Positions 15,400-24,491 of a stretch of 45,503 bases of DNA are shown here, one piece after another. Position 1 is the first letter of the stretch; each line of letters begins with the position of its first letter. The notes beneath the pieces are model-generated. The model had not been told where the DNA came from and did no database searches. It saw only the letters and a program-made list of their open reading frames with translations. The stretch spans positions 1 through 45,503 of the forward strand of contig JAUMZN010000004.1 of assembly GCA_030528085.1 (NCBI GenBank), written 5' to 3'. The DNA comes from Erysipelotrichaceae bacterium (GTDB taxonomy: Bacteria > Bacillota_I > Bacilli_A > Erysipelotrichales > Erysipelotrichaceae). A program made the translations under genes and the position numbers.

Positions 15400-15630
15400 T
15401 CAGCGAAAACGTGATGGATGATATAAAGGCAGTCTGACTCGTTTGATTTCTTCCGTTGATTTTTCTTGTCTTGCCAGCGGTTTATGCGGGCGCATCTGTT
15501 TTGCAGAACAAATTGATGCACTTTGCGGTTGGGCTTTAGATCGCTGCTGGCGTTTCTTTTGGTCGCGAATCGAGACAAAAGCTGGTTGATTGGTATTTGC
15601 GGCCGATCTTTTTCTAGTTGTTTGTTTCAT
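15400..15630 (-). CDS. Possible small basic protein overlapping the uvrC 3' end
   Basis: A 76-codon frame starts inside the last codons of uvrC (17-base overlap) and encodes a strongly basic product rich in Lys, Arg, Gln and Ser with very few hydrophobic residues (for example RDQKKRQQRSKAQPQSASIC). The ribosome binding site is weak (AAAGAG directly before the ATG). It could be a real small nucleic-acid-binding protein or an accidental frame in the untranslated tail. I recognise no family. Confidence 0.25.
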   Translation of the reverse strand: MKQTTRKRSAANTNQPAFVSIRDQKKRQQRSKAQPQSASICSAKQMRPHKPLARQEKSTEEIKRVRLPLYHPSRFR

Positions 15631-17485
15631 CTCTTTGATCCATTTCTAGTTCATCTTCTTCATCGACAAATTCAGTATCAATACTTGCTTCTTGGGCAAA
15701 TTCTGTCTCATTCATCAGCGCATCAAGATCTTCTTCATGTAAGCGGCGATATAAAACTTGAGCAATCTTTTCGGGGATGATTTGTTCAAAGTCTTCCAGA
15801 GTTGCCGCCTTCATCTTTTTCATCGATGGATAAGCGGACTGAATTTGTTTTTTACGTGCCGGACCAATTCCAGGAATATCATCTAAAATCGATTTTGTCA
15901 TACCTTTTGTGCGCAGCTGTTTATGATAAGTAATCGCAAAGCGGTGCACTTCATCTTGCAGGCGTGTCAACATAAAGAAAAGCGGATGCGTTTTATCGAG
16001 TTCAATTTCTTCTAGCGATTCGTTAAGTAAAGCTTTAGTCGTATGTTTTTCATCTTTGACTAAGCCGGCAATCGTTAAATCAATGCCTAATTCATCGCGA
16101 ATTGCCATTGCTGCATGAATTTGCGCTGCCCCACCATCCACGATTAAAAGATCTGGCATTGCTTTATTTTCTTTTTTCAATCGCGCGTAACGGCGTTCAA
16201 TGACTTCTTTCATCGAATCCGTATCCGAACGATATTCACCAAGCTGATATTTGCGATAATTCGACTTATCGGGTTTGCCATCTTTAAAAGCGACTAAACC
16301 AGATACGTTATAAGCCCCTGAAATATGGGAGTTATCGAACATTTCGATCGTATGGATCGGTTTATGGAAAATCGCCGCTAATTTTAGATTTGCTGTTTCG
16401 CGCTCACGATCTTTGCGATAAACGTATTGGAACTTTTGTTCATGTGCTTCTTTTGCATTGGCATGTACCATATCGGTGAGTTTCTTTCTCGATCCCCGCT
16501 GTGGAATGACGACTTTCGTCTGCAGCGATTCTTCTAAAATCTCGACGTTTGTTCCTTGCGGTACATAAATCAATTTCGGCACTTTATTCGTTGAATAATA
16601 CTGCATAATATAAGCCAAAAATGCTTCTTGGCTTTCTTCATAAACTGGCGAAATCGACATATTTCTTTCCAACAATTTTCCTTCACGAACGAAAAAGCCT
16701 TGAATTGACAAATAACCTTTATCTTCATACCAGCCAAAAACATCAAAAGAATCACGAACGCTAAAGTCGATCACTTGTTTTTCTTGGATATAATCAATCG
16801 AACGAATTTGTTCTAGAAGTTCTTTGGCGCGTTCAAATTGAAGATTGGCGGATGCTTCTTGCATTTTTTCCGTCAATTCCCCTTTAATTTCATCTGTATA
16901 GCCTTTTAAAAAGCGAATGATCTTCTCACGATTTTTCAATGCCTCTTTTTGATCGACTTCTTGAAAACAAAAGCCTAAACACTGATGCATATGATAGTAA
17001 AGACACGCACTTTTCCCGAGTGTTCGACATTTGCGAATCGGAAAGAGCTGGTTGATGAGTTTGACCATGTCATATGCATAAGTAGACACTGGATAAGGGC
17101 CAAAAATATCACTATTGCGCTTCGTGAGTTTTCTTGTGATGCGCACAGTAAAATCCGCCCCTTTCGTCACTTCGATATAGGGATACATCTTGTCATCCAT
17201 AAACATGATGTTGAATGGCGGGCGATATTTTTTGATTAAATTAATTTCCAGAAGAAGCGCTTCTTTTTCCGTTCCCGTTTGAATAAATTCAAAATCACGA
17301 ATGTGACTGACGAGCTTAGTCGTCTTATTGTTGTGAACACCATGAAAGTAGGAACGCACACGGTTTTTTAACACTTTTGCCTTCCCTACATATAAAATTT
17401 CTTGGTTTTCATCTTTCATGATATAGCAGCCCGGTGTGTCGGGTAATAACTCTAATTTTTGGGCAATATGATCCGTTAATGGCAT
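15614..17485 (-). CDS. uvrC: Excinuclease ABC subunit C
   Basis: UvrC makes both incisions in nucleotide excision repair together with UvrB. The 623 residues show the N-terminal GIY-YIG nuclease (GCYIMKDENQEILYVGKAKVLKNR, about 19-42), a cysteine-bearing CLYYHMHQCLGFC segment (about 160), the UVR/UvrB-contact helix (about 200-235), the RNase H-like 5' nuclease domain (IEMFDNSHISGAYNVSGLVAF, about 380; DLLIVDGGAAQ, about 445) and C-terminal helix-hairpin-helices (LDDIPGIGPARKK). An acidic tail (about 595-623) extends beyond the usual end. No uvrA or uvrB is nearby. No good terminator is visible before the TetR unit, so readthrough into the small basic frame is possible. Confidence 0.95.
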   Translation of the reverse strand: MPLTDHIAQKLELLPDTPGCYIMKDENQEILYVGKAKVLKNRVRSYFHGVHNNKTTKLVSHIRDFEFIQTGTEKEALLLEINLIKKYRPPFNIMFMDDKMYPYIEVTKGADFTVRITRKLTKRNSDIFGPYPVSTYAYDMVKLINQLFPIRKCRTLGKSACLYYHMHQCLGFCFQEVDQKEALKNREKIIRFLKGYTDEIKGELTEKMQEASANLQFERAKELLEQIRSIDYIQEKQVIDFSVRDSFDVFGWYEDKGYLSIQGFFVREGKLLERNMSISPVYEESQEAFLAYIMQYYSTNKVPKLIYVPQGTNVEILEESLQTKVVIPQRGSRKKLTDMVHANAKEAHEQKFQYVYRKDRERETANLKLAAIFHKPIHTIEMFDNSHISGAYNVSGLVAFKDGKPDKSNYRKYQLGEYRSDTDSMKEVIERRYARLKKENKAMPDLLIVDGGAAQIHAAMAIRDELGIDLTIAGLVKDEKHTTKALLNESLEEIELDKTHPLFFMLTRLQDEVHRFAITYHKQLRTKGMTKSILDDIPGIGPARKKQIQSAYPSMKKMKAATLEDFEQIIPEKIAQVLYRRLHEEDLDALMNETEFAQEASIDTEFVDEEDELEMDQRDETNN

Positions 17486-17582
17486 GTCTATCTCTATTCA
17501 CTTTCTATTGTTTCATTATTATAAAACATCACGCATTACATCACGCATTCTACGCTGCATACATTGCTTTTTGGACAAAATA

Positions 17583-17618
17583 AAATGCAGAAATTCAAGT
17601 TGAGTCTCTGCATTTTTT
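17583..17618 (-). terminator. Bidirectional terminator after mutS2
   Basis: AATGCAGA and TCTGCATT pair around a loop, with T runs on both strands. It follows the mutS2 stop by about 15 bases. Confidence 0.8.
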
Positions 17619-17631
17619 AAGTCTTGCTTGT

Positions 17632-19947
17632 TTACTTTAATTCGACAAGTGTCGCTCCAAGTCCACCTTCACCCGGACCTGCAGCCGTGATTTGTTTGAC
17701 TTGAGGATGTTTTCGTAAGTTTTCCCATACCGCATTTCGCAATGCACCTGTACCCATACCATGGATAATGCGGACATTTTTAATGCGATGATATACCGCT
17801 TGATCTAAGTAATGATCGAGGGCATCAATCCCTTCTTCAACGCGCATACCAATGAGATTCAATTCCATTGGAAAAGCTTTGAATTGGCGATCGATATGCT
17901 GCTTGCGAATGCGTTTTGGTGCTTTTGGTTTTTCCATTGGCAAGAGCTGATCCACTTTCACAACAACGCGTCGTCCATTGACTAAAACATTCGCTTTGCC
18001 ACGTCTAATCGATTGAATTTCCCCATGGTTATTCAATGAAGGAATCCGAACGTAATCCCCTGCTTTAAAGGAGATTGCTTCTTGAACTGGTTGTTCTTGT
18101 TTGCTTTGTTCAATTGGCTGGTTGAGGGCATCGAGTTTTCCTAATTGTTCGATTTGTTCATGATTTTGAGAGTTTGTCTGATCGCGCAGCACTTTAATAA
18201 TTTTGCGTGCTTCCTCTTTCTTTTCATACAACATATCTTCCAATTCTTTGGAATATTCACGATCTAAGCGTTCTTTCATCTCTTGCCATTTTTCTTGATC
18301 GTGTTTGGCTTGGCGCTGCAAATTATGTGCGTTAGCAATCAAAGCATCAAATCGATCTTTTTGTTTTTGAAGTTCGGCTTGTCTAGTTTCCAATACTTCT
18401 AATTGCCGTGTCGTTTCTGATTCATTTTCTTCTTTAATATCATTTGCGCGCTGCAGCACGTCTTGCGGCATACCTAATTGGCGGGCAATTGGAAAAGCAC
18501 AGCTCGATCCGCTCACTCCTTCTAAGTAGCGATAAGTCGGTTTGAGTGTTTCAGGATCGAATTCAACACTACCGACTTGAACATGCGGATGAGTTGAACC
18601 AAACGTTTTAACTTGTGAATAGTGCGTAGATGTTAAAATCGTTGCTCCTTTATCCATTAATGTTTCTAATACTGCTTGAGCAAGTGCAGCCCCTTCTTGC
18701 GGATCTGTTCCACTGCCGATTTCATCGAGTAAAACAAATGTATTCTCATCGCAGTGTTTGACAATATGCGCAAGTTTTGTGGCATGCGCTGAGAATGTCG
18801 ATAAGTTATTTTCGATCGATTGTTCATCGCCAATATCAAAATAAAATTGTCGATATACTGGCAATAAGGCTTCATGTGCACTGACTGGATAGCCACAATG
18901 TGCCAACAATAAAAATAGGCCAATCGTTTTAAGGGTAACGGTTTTTCCGCCCATGTTTGAACCGGTAATCATTAAACAATTTGTCTGATTCGACATTGAA
19001 TAACGGTTCGCAACAGCTGTTTTTGGATCCAATAAAGGGTGAACAGCGTGTTCAATGCGAAGTTGATGATTTTTCGTATGTAAAGTTGGAATACAGCCAT
19101 CATGAACATTCATCCAATGACCTTTAGCAATCGCTAAATCGATAATTTCCATACTTTCATCATTCGACAATAAAGCTTGTGCATTCTTAGCTACGATGCT
19201 TGTTAACTCCTGACAAATCCGTTTCTTTTCATTTTCGATTTCCATCAATGTATCAGCAACTCGGTTATTGAGTTCTACTAATACATCTGGTTCTAAATAA
19301 CAAGCCGCTTGGCTTTGCGACATACCATGAACCATTCCACCAAATTTATATTTATCAGCTGCTTTTACTAATACACAAACTCTTGAGCCACTTGAAACGG
19401 TCACTGTATCGACTAAAGAGCTTTCATGTGTACGAATAAAACGTCTTGCCCCATTTGCTAGATCAGCACGTGCTTGAATCAGGGCATTATTTAAATTGCG
19501 CAATTTTGCGGTGGCATCCACGCGCACTTGGCCAGACAAGTCGATCGACGCATCGATTTGTTGGGAAAGTGATTTACATGGTGTTAGTGTTGAGGCAATT
19601 TCATGTAAAAGCGGCGTTTGTTGGTCATCAAATGCTTGGCTTGTCGCTTGGCAAGCTGCTAAAAAGAAAGAAATATCTAACAGCTCAGAAGGCAATAATG
19701 TAATTATCTTTTGTGCGGTTTGAACGTGTTGGGTAATATCACGTAATCCACCTAAAGAGAGCGTACCTCCTTTTTGAAGATACACAAAAGCTTCCAAAGC
19801 AAGACTGAGATCATGGCGCATGAGATATACATCTTCTAAAATCGCTGCTTCTCTAATTTTTTGTGCTGTTTTTGAGCTTGCCGCAAAAGAGGCAAATTGT
19901 TCAAGGACCACCGGAAAATCGAGTGCTTCAAATTCATGTTCAACCAT
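17632..19947 (-). CDS. mutS2: Endonuclease MutS2
   Basis: MutS2 has been tied to suppression of recombination and, in Bacillus, to rescue of collided ribosomes. The 771-residue protein has the MutS-like core and clamp (about 1-310), an ATPase with Walker A TGSNMGGKTVTLKT (about 325) and Walker B FVLLDEIGSGTDP (about 404), an STHYSQVK switch region, a long coiled coil (about 510-620), a KOW-like segment (about 640-690) and a C-terminal Smr domain. In Smr, HGMGTGALR and the terminal GEGGLGATLVELK are intact, but the first motif reads LNLIGMRVEEG where LDLRGxRxEEA is usual, changing the Asp and Arg linked to nuclease activity. It appears to be a single-gene transcript with its own terminator. 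Confidence 0.93.
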   Translation of the reverse strand: MVEHEFEALDFPVVLEQFASFAASSKTAQKIREAAILEDVYLMRHDLSLALEAFVYLQKGGTLSLGGLRDITQHVQTAQKIITLLPSELLDISFFLAACQATSQAFDDQQTPLLHEIASTLTPCKSLSQQIDASIDLSGQVRVDATAKLRNLNNALIQARADLANGARRFIRTHESSLVDTVTVSSGSRVCVLVKAADKYKFGGMVHGMSQSQAACYLEPDVLVELNNRVADTLMEIENEKKRICQELTSIVAKNAQALLSNDESMEIIDLAIAKGHWMNVHDGCIPTLHTKNHQLRIEHAVHPLLDPKTAVANRYSMSNQTNCLMITGSNMGGKTVTLKTIGLFLLLAHCGYPVSAHEALLPVYRQFYFDIGDEQSIENNLSTFSAHATKLAHIVKHCDENTFVLLDEIGSGTDPQEGAALAQAVLETLMDKGATILTSTHYSQVKTFGSTHPHVQVGSVEFDPETLKPTYRYLEGVSGSSCAFPIARQLGMPQDVLQRANDIKEENESETTRQLEVLETRQAELQKQKDRFDALIANAHNLQRQAKHDQEKWQEMKERLDREYSKELEDMLYEKKEEARKIIKVLRDQTNSQNHEQIEQLGKLDALNQPIEQSKQEQPVQEAISFKAGDYVRIPSLNNHGEIQSIRRGKANVLVNGRRVVVKVDQLLPMEKPKAPKRIRKQHIDRQFKAFPMELNLIGMRVEEGIDALDHYLDQAVYHRIKNVRIIHGMGTGALRNAVWENLRKHPQVKQITAAGPGEGGLGATLVELK

Positions 19948-20197
19948 AATATCTCCCTTCCTTTATCCAATTTTGATCCTGATCAACCTAAAACAAAAAT
20001 TGCTTTACGTTTTTGATCACTTTTATCTTATGCTTATTCAATTCAAAAGAAGAATTCAACCATATGAAGGTAATCCTTGATTCAAAAGGAATCCGATCGA
20101 TGAAATCTTCATAAAATGAATATAAGCCTCAAGCATTTTACTACATTTATTTCTATTTTTTAGATCTGCAGACCATTTGTTGGCGATAAAAAAGGAA
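19948..20197. other. Intergenic stretch upstream of mutS2
   Basis: AT-rich, about 250 bases up to the hairpin at 20198. I see no convincing gene, RNA or repeat; it should contain the mutS2 promoter, which I could not place with confidence. Confidence 0.5.
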
Positions 20198-20267
20198 AAT
20201 CTGATCTTCATTGAAAGTATGCAGCATCGATACACACTTCGATGTGCTTCTTTTTGAAGATCAGATT
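20198..20267 (-). terminator. Long nested hairpin after the lipoprotein gene
   Basis: Arms AATCTGATCTTCA (198-210) and TGAAGATCAGATT (255-267) are perfect 13-base complements. Between them ATCGA and TCGAT form an inner stem. On the minus strand the structure is followed by TTCCTTTTTT, so it fits a terminator for the lipoprotein gene about 85 bases away; the size is larger than usual, and a small structured RNA is possible. Confidence 0.55.
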
Positions 20268-20351
20268 ATATGTACATTTGAATTGAACTTCTAGACCAAA
20301 CTGAACATGTTTTTAATTTCCACATTAGATCAGCCTTTGATGATTGACTCA

Positions 20352-20849
20352 TTATTGAAATTCCAGAGAAAGCATGATTTGATAATCTCTATTAAATTTG
20401 TAATAGAATATTTGTTGCTGTCGTTCTTGAAGATTCGTTTCATTAATTTGTATCCATGATTGATCAGACTTCTTTAAATTAAAATTGAAGCGATCCACAT
20501 CATCTGAATCATAGAAGACGATCACACATGTTTCCATAGGAAACGTTACGCAAAGCGAACCGTAAAAATCATCGGTGATTATTTCGTTTGCGGCATATTT
20601 GTCATATTTATACTCAAAATAGATCAATTTTAATTTGTCTTCATTGTCATCATCTCTCAACAATATCATTCGCATATCTTCACCTGTGTAGGTCGAAATG
20701 ATGTCATTTGCATCAATATTATTTTCTTCAAGATATTGTTTTTCAAATTCCAACAAGCCTTCTAAATTCAGCTCTTTATGCATACTGCAAGATGTAATTC
20801 CTAGAGCACATACTACACACAATAGTAGTCCTAAAAGCTTCTTCATCAT
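20352..20849 (-). CDS. Predicted lipoprotein of unknown function
   Basis: The 165-residue product begins MMKKLLGLLLCVVCALGITSC: a lipoprotein signal peptide with lipobox LGITS-C, so it should be lipid-anchored at the outer face of the membrane after Lgt and LspA processing. The mature part is acidic and rich in Tyr, Asp and Phe (for example DDDNEDKLKLIYFEYKYDKY) with no family I recognise. The start is the ATG behind GGGAG; a longer frame reaching 20903 is not preceded by a site and would bury the signal peptide. It stands alone between two long intergenic regions, so context gives no hint of function. Confidence 0.75.
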   Translation of the reverse strand: MMKKLLGLLLCVVCALGITSCSMHKELNLEGLLEFEKQYLEENNIDANDIISTYTGEDMRMILLRDDDNEDKLKLIYFEYKYDKYAANEIITDDFYGSLCVTFPMETCVIVFYDSDDVDRFNFNLKKSDQSWIQINETNLQERQQQIFYYKFNRDYQIMLSLEFQ

Positions 20850-21394
20850 AATATTTCTCCCATCAACTCCACCTTGCCAGTGGGGCGTGTGCATTGAGTT
20901 CAACTACATGCCGCTTTGCTTCAATATTTGTTGATCATCAAGCGATGGAGTTTAATCTTTTTATGTCTTCAATTTATTTCTTCTTTTCAAAGTTCAAAAT
21001 AAGTCATTGGCATCACGTCCTTTGATACGCAAAAAACGATCAAGTAGATCCAGCTAAATTTATGTTTCTTGCAAATTAACGGAACATTAGACAGAACGGA
21101 CAAACAATAAAAGTTTTATTTACGATCATTTATGCACTTGCGACATCCTCAATTATTATTTTTACAAAAATGATCAAACTTGCGCGTGTTTGCCAATCTA
21201 ACATTCGTTATGTTCGTATCTCTATCTAAATTATAAATTCCTCAATTTACGCACACAACTAATTCATGTAAAAAAAAACAATTATTTTCTACATAAACTA
21301 ACTTGGCATATAAAAACATTCATCTATGAACATATTTTATTTCCTATATGCAAGAGATTAAAAGCTGCTCATTTCCAAAAAAATACGATTTATT
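20850..21394. other. About 545-base gene-free region
   Basis: Very AT-rich, between the lipoprotein (minus) and rnhC (plus) starts. I see no tRNA, no long repeat and no coding frame with a ribosome binding site. It should hold divergent promoters. Confidence 0.55.
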
Positions 21395-21403
21395 TGTTAG
21401 AAT
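21395..21403 (+). promoter_or_regulatory. Extended -10 element just before rnhC
   Basis: TGTTAGAAT is an extended -10 (TGn plus TAGAAT). It ends 6 bases before the rnhC ATG, so transcription should start at or next to the A of ATG. No ribosome binding site exists. The -35 is weak. Confidence 0.5.
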
Positions 21404-21409
21404 AACTGC

Positions 21410-22363
21410 ATGCCTACAAAATCAGTAAAACTTAGCGCCAAACAAATCGAGGCGCTTTATAAAAGACTCCAGCCTTTCTCCAAAAAAGAAAGCCAACCAC
21501 AATATACGCTCTGGCAAATTCGAACAGATTCCATTAATGTCTGTGCCTATCAGTCGGGAAAAGTCGTCATTTCAGGACAAGATATCGATTGGTTAGTGGA
21601 AGATCTCGAAGCTTTAGCCACTCAATCTGCTTTATTCAAACCGACGCCACAATCCACAAAAAAGGCTTCTCCAACAAGCAGCCAAGAAAATTCATCCGCA
21701 AATCTAGCACATACGTTTCCTCAAGCAGGGTCAGATGAAGTTGGAAATGGCGACTATCTCGGCCCATTTGTGGTCGCAAGTGTCATTATCGAAAATGAAG
21801 AGATTGCTAAACAATTAATCGAAATGAAGGTCACAGACTCAAAAGCGATGACCGATCAAATGATCATCAAAGTGGCTCCTAAGCTTATGGAGCTGGTGCC
21901 CTACTCTGTTCAAGTTTTAAGTCCTCTTCATTACAACAAGATTCATGATCCGAAATATCATCATCTCAACTACATTAAAGCGATGATGCATAATCAAGCC
22001 TATCTCAATCTTGAACAAAAGGGATATACGCTTCCGCAATTGAAAATCGTCGATCAGTTTTGCAGCCCAAAACGCTACTTTGAATTGTTGTATGATATCT
22101 CACAAATCGTGCGCTCGATCCATTTTGAAACGAAAGCAGAATCGAAATATATTTCTGTAGCATGTGCCTCAGTCATTGCTCGCTATCACTTCTTGCAATA
22201 CTGGGAAAAGATGGAAGACAAATATGAAATGAAATTTTCTAAAGGCGGTGGCGCGCAGGCGACAAAATGTGCACAGGAATTTGTTGATCGCTATGGATAT
22301 ACTCGTTTAAACGAGATCGCAAAACTCCATTTTGTGAACACAAATCGCCTCAAACACGACTAA
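21410..22363 (+). CDS. rnhC: Ribonuclease HIII
   Basis: RNase HIII cleaves RNA in RNA-DNA hybrids, removing R-loops and primers. The 317-residue protein has the N-terminal TBP-like substrate-binding domain typical of type HIII (about 1-90) and the catalytic domain with the DEVGxGD signature SDEVGNGDYLGPFVV (about 108-122), KVTDSKAM (about 143), IVDQFCSPKRY (about 225) and ASVIARYHFL (about 255). The ATG at 21410 has no Shine-Dalgarno sequence; a promoter -10 sits immediately before it, so the mRNA may be leaderless. It is one of the few plus-strand genes here, is monocistronic, and ends at a strong hairpin. Confidence 0.93.
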   Translation: MPTKSVKLSAKQIEALYKRLQPFSKKESQPQYTLWQIRTDSINVCAYQSGKVVISGQDIDWLVEDLEALATQSALFKPTPQSTKKASPTSSQENSSANLAHTFPQAGSDEVGNGDYLGPFVVASVIIENEEIAKQLIEMKVTDSKAMTDQMIIKVAPKLMELVPYSVQVLSPLHYNKIHDPKYHHLNYIKAMMHNQAYLNLEQKGYTLPQLKIVDQFCSPKRYFELLYDISQIVRSIHFETKAESKYISVACASVIARYHFLQYWEKMEDKYEMKFSKGGGAQATKCAQEFVDRYGYTRLNEIAKLHFVNTNRLKHD

Positions 22364-22370
22364 TACAAAA

Positions 22371-22437
22371 AAGCTGTCATGACTTTGGCATGCATGAGTT
22401 TTCACTCATTCATTCTTGTCATAACAGCTATTTTTTT
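22371..22437. terminator. Bidirectional terminator between rnhC and the dCMP deaminase gene
   Basis: AGCTGTCATGAC and GTCATAACAGCT pair with a single-base bulge, enclosing an inner TGAG/CTCA hairpin. T runs flank it on the plus strand and A runs on the other side, serving the two convergent genes. Confidence 0.85.
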
Positions 22438-22451
22438 AAATTGCAGAACAA

Positions 22452-22973
22452 TTAGTTGTGAGCACAATAAATTGCTTCTGATTGATCTTCTTGGTCAGGA
22501 CGAATCGTAATTTGAATTTCCATTTGTCCTGGAAGTTGAACGTATTCAACGCCTGCATCATCAAACATCCGCTTGCTAGCAAGGTTGTCTTTGGCCCCAC
22601 AGTATTTATCAGATTCATAAACTACTTTGCGAATGCCAGACTGAATGATTGCTTTGGCGCATTCATTACAAGGGAATAAAGAAACGTATAACGTACATCC
22701 GCTTAAATTTTGAATTGAGTTTAAAATCGCATTCAATTCCGCATGGACGACAAATGGATATTTCGTATCTAAAAAATCACCTTGTCTTTCCCAAGAGTAC
22801 TCATCATCGCTGCACCCTTTAGGAAATCCGTTATATCCTAATCCGACAACACGCTTTTCTGGGTTGACGATACATGCGCCAACTTGGGTATTGGGATCTT
22901 TAGAACGAAAAGCTGCTAAGTGCGCCATCGCCATAAAATACTGATCCCAACTCAATACGTCTGATCGTTTCAT
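22452..22973 (-). CDS. Deoxycytidylate (dCMP) deaminase
   Basis: Converts dCMP to dUMP, feeding thymidylate synthesis. The 173-residue product has the zinc site HAELNAIL (His and catalytic Glu, about 79) and PCNECAKAI (two Cys, about 103), the RSKDPNTQVGACIV substrate loop and GYNGFPKGCSDDE. Relatives in Bacillus are called ComEB. It starts four bases after the rluD stop in a tight lspA-rluD run. Confidence 0.92.
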   Translation of the reverse strand: MKRSDVLSWDQYFMAMAHLAAFRSKDPNTQVGACIVNPEKRVVGLGYNGFPKGCSDDEYSWERQGDFLDTKYPFVVHAELNAILNSIQNLSGCTLYVSLFPCNECAKAIIQSGIRKVVYESDKYCGAKDNLASKRMFDDAGVEYVQLPGQMEIQITIRPDQEDQSEAIYCAHN

Positions 22974-22977
22974 GTTT

Positions 22978-23970
22978 TTATGCCTCTTCTCGTTTTAATT
23001 CATCTAAAACTTCTTGGAATCTTGGCTCAAGTTTCGCATTGAAAACCATATGTTCATGCGTTGTTGGATGTTCAAATTCGAGTTGGTATGCATGGAGAAG
23101 CTGACCATTTGCTTGAATCGTTTTGCGTGGTCCATATTTTTCATCCCCTGCTACTGGATGGCCAATATAAGCCATATGAACACGAATTTGGTGAGTCCGT
23201 CCTGTTTCAAGGCGGCATTCGACATACGCATAATCTTTAAAATTTTCTAAAACAGTAAAGTGAGTTACCGCATCACGTGAGTTTTTCGCGGTGACTGCCA
23301 TTTTTTGGCGATTTTTTTCATCACGGCCAATTGGCGCATTTACCGTTCCGATTTTATGAGAGAACGGATGATGAACGATCGCAAGATAAGTTCGCTTGCA
23401 AGTTTTATCTGCTAGTTGTTTAGCGAGTGCTTCATGTGCTTGGTCGTTTTTAGCAACGACTAATAAACCAGAAGTGTCTTTGTCGATACGATGGACAATG
23501 CCTGGTCGTTTCACGCCATTAATCCCGGATAAATCGTCGCAATGTTCTAATAAGCCATTGACTAAAGTTTGAGAATAATGCCCTGGTGCAGGATGGACAA
23601 CCATTCCTTTTGGTTTATTGATTACGATGACATCGTGGTCTTCATAAACGATATCTAAATCCATTTTTTCTGGCAGAACTTCCATTTTATCTAATGGTGG
23701 TACATCCACTTCAACTTCATCATTGACTTGGACTTTATAGGAAGCTTTTGTGTTTTTGCCATTGACTTTTACGCGTTTTTGATCGAGAAAATCCGCTGCT
23801 CGTGTTCTAGAAATATCGAGCTTTTGGCATAAATATTTATCTAAGCGAATCGGACATTCTTCTTGACTCGCATTAAAAGTAACTAAACCACCTTGGGTCG
23901 TGAGTGTATCTTCTTGTTCTTCGATCTCGTTATCGATTGTTTCGTTTTGAAGTGTTTCGATTTGATCCAT
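22978..23970 (-). CDS. Large-subunit rRNA pseudouridine synthase, RluD family
   Basis: RluD-type enzymes isomerise uridines in 23S rRNA. An N-terminal S4 RNA-binding domain (RLDKYLCQKLDISRTRAADFLDQKRVKVNG) is followed by the catalytic domain with VHRIDKDTSGLLVVAKND, which carries the catalytic aspartate, and GRTHQIRVHMAYIGHPVAGDEKYG. The start at 23970 lies two bases after the lspA stop and behind AAAGGAG, although spacing is long (11 bases); the longer frame from 24003 begins inside lspA without a site. An acidic N-terminal tail of about 35 residues precedes the S4 domain. lspA-rluD adjacency is common in Bacillota. Confidence 0.92.
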   Translation of the reverse strand: MDQIETLQNETIDNEIEEQEDTLTTQGGLVTFNASQEECPIRLDKYLCQKLDISRTRAADFLDQKRVKVNGKNTKASYKVQVNDEVEVDVPPLDKMEVLPEKMDLDIVYEDHDVIVINKPKGMVVHPAPGHYSQTLVNGLLEHCDDLSGINGVKRPGIVHRIDKDTSGLLVVAKNDQAHEALAKQLADKTCKRTYLAIVHHPFSHKIGTVNAPIGRDEKNRQKMAVTAKNSRDAVTHFTVLENFKDYAYVECRLETGRTHQIRVHMAYIGHPVAGDEKYGPRKTIQANGQLLHAYQLEFEHPTTHEHMVFNAKLEPRFQEVLDELKREEA

Positions 23971-23972
23971 GT

Positions 23973-24491
23973 CTAGTGTTTCTCCTTTCGGGCCATTCGC
24001 CATGCTTTGAAATCATCCGCAAACATCACCACAAATAACAACACGCATCCGAGTGTAATGCAGACATCGGCGATGTTGAATACCGCAAAAGGATGACCAA
24101 AAATATAAAATTGGAAAAAGTCGCGCACATAGCCAAGCCATACACGATCGATTAAATTCCCGATTGCTCCAGCGATAATGAGGGATAAAGCAATGTCAAT
24201 TCGCGAATCGTCATTTTTTAAAAACCAAATGGACAATGCGATCAAAGCGATCGTCGTCAAAATAATGAAATACCACATGCCTGCACCCGACATACTTGAA
24301 AATGCCGCACCGAAATTTTGCAGGTAAGTGAGTTCAAAAAATCCCGGAATCACAACATGCACGCCATGTAAAGGGATGGAGCGAACAACGGCCCATTTCG
24401 TCCATTGATCTAATCCAATTAAAATCACGAGCATGATGATTGCCGCAAATATTGCATTTTTCTTTTTTTGAAGTCTGTCTATAAAATTCAC
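23973..24491 (-). CDS. lspA: Lipoprotein signal peptidase
   Basis: LspA cuts the signal peptide of lipid-modified prolipoproteins at the membrane. Four membrane segments are seen, beginning IFAAIIMLVILIGLDQWTKW. The catalytic aspartates lie in AGAIGNLIDRVWLGYVRDFF and FAVFNIADVCITLG. The start is a GTG at 24491, six bases after GAGG, giving 172 residues; the longer ATG frame adds 22 hydrophilic residues not expected in the family. It is coupled to rluD. Confidence 0.93.
   Translation of the reverse strand: MNFIDRLQKKKNAIFAAIIMLVILIGLDQWTKWAVVRSIPLHGVHVVIPGFFELTYLQNFGAAFSSMSGAGMWYFIILTTIALIALSIWFLKNDDSRIDIALSLIIAGAIGNLIDRVWLGYVRDFFQFYIFGHPFAVFNIADVCITLGCVLLFVVMFADDFKAWRMARKEKH

Noticed and set aside
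15282-15578. 98-codon minus-strand frame between uvrC and tetR
   Set aside because: It runs through the tetR operator and ribosome binding site and has no site of its own.
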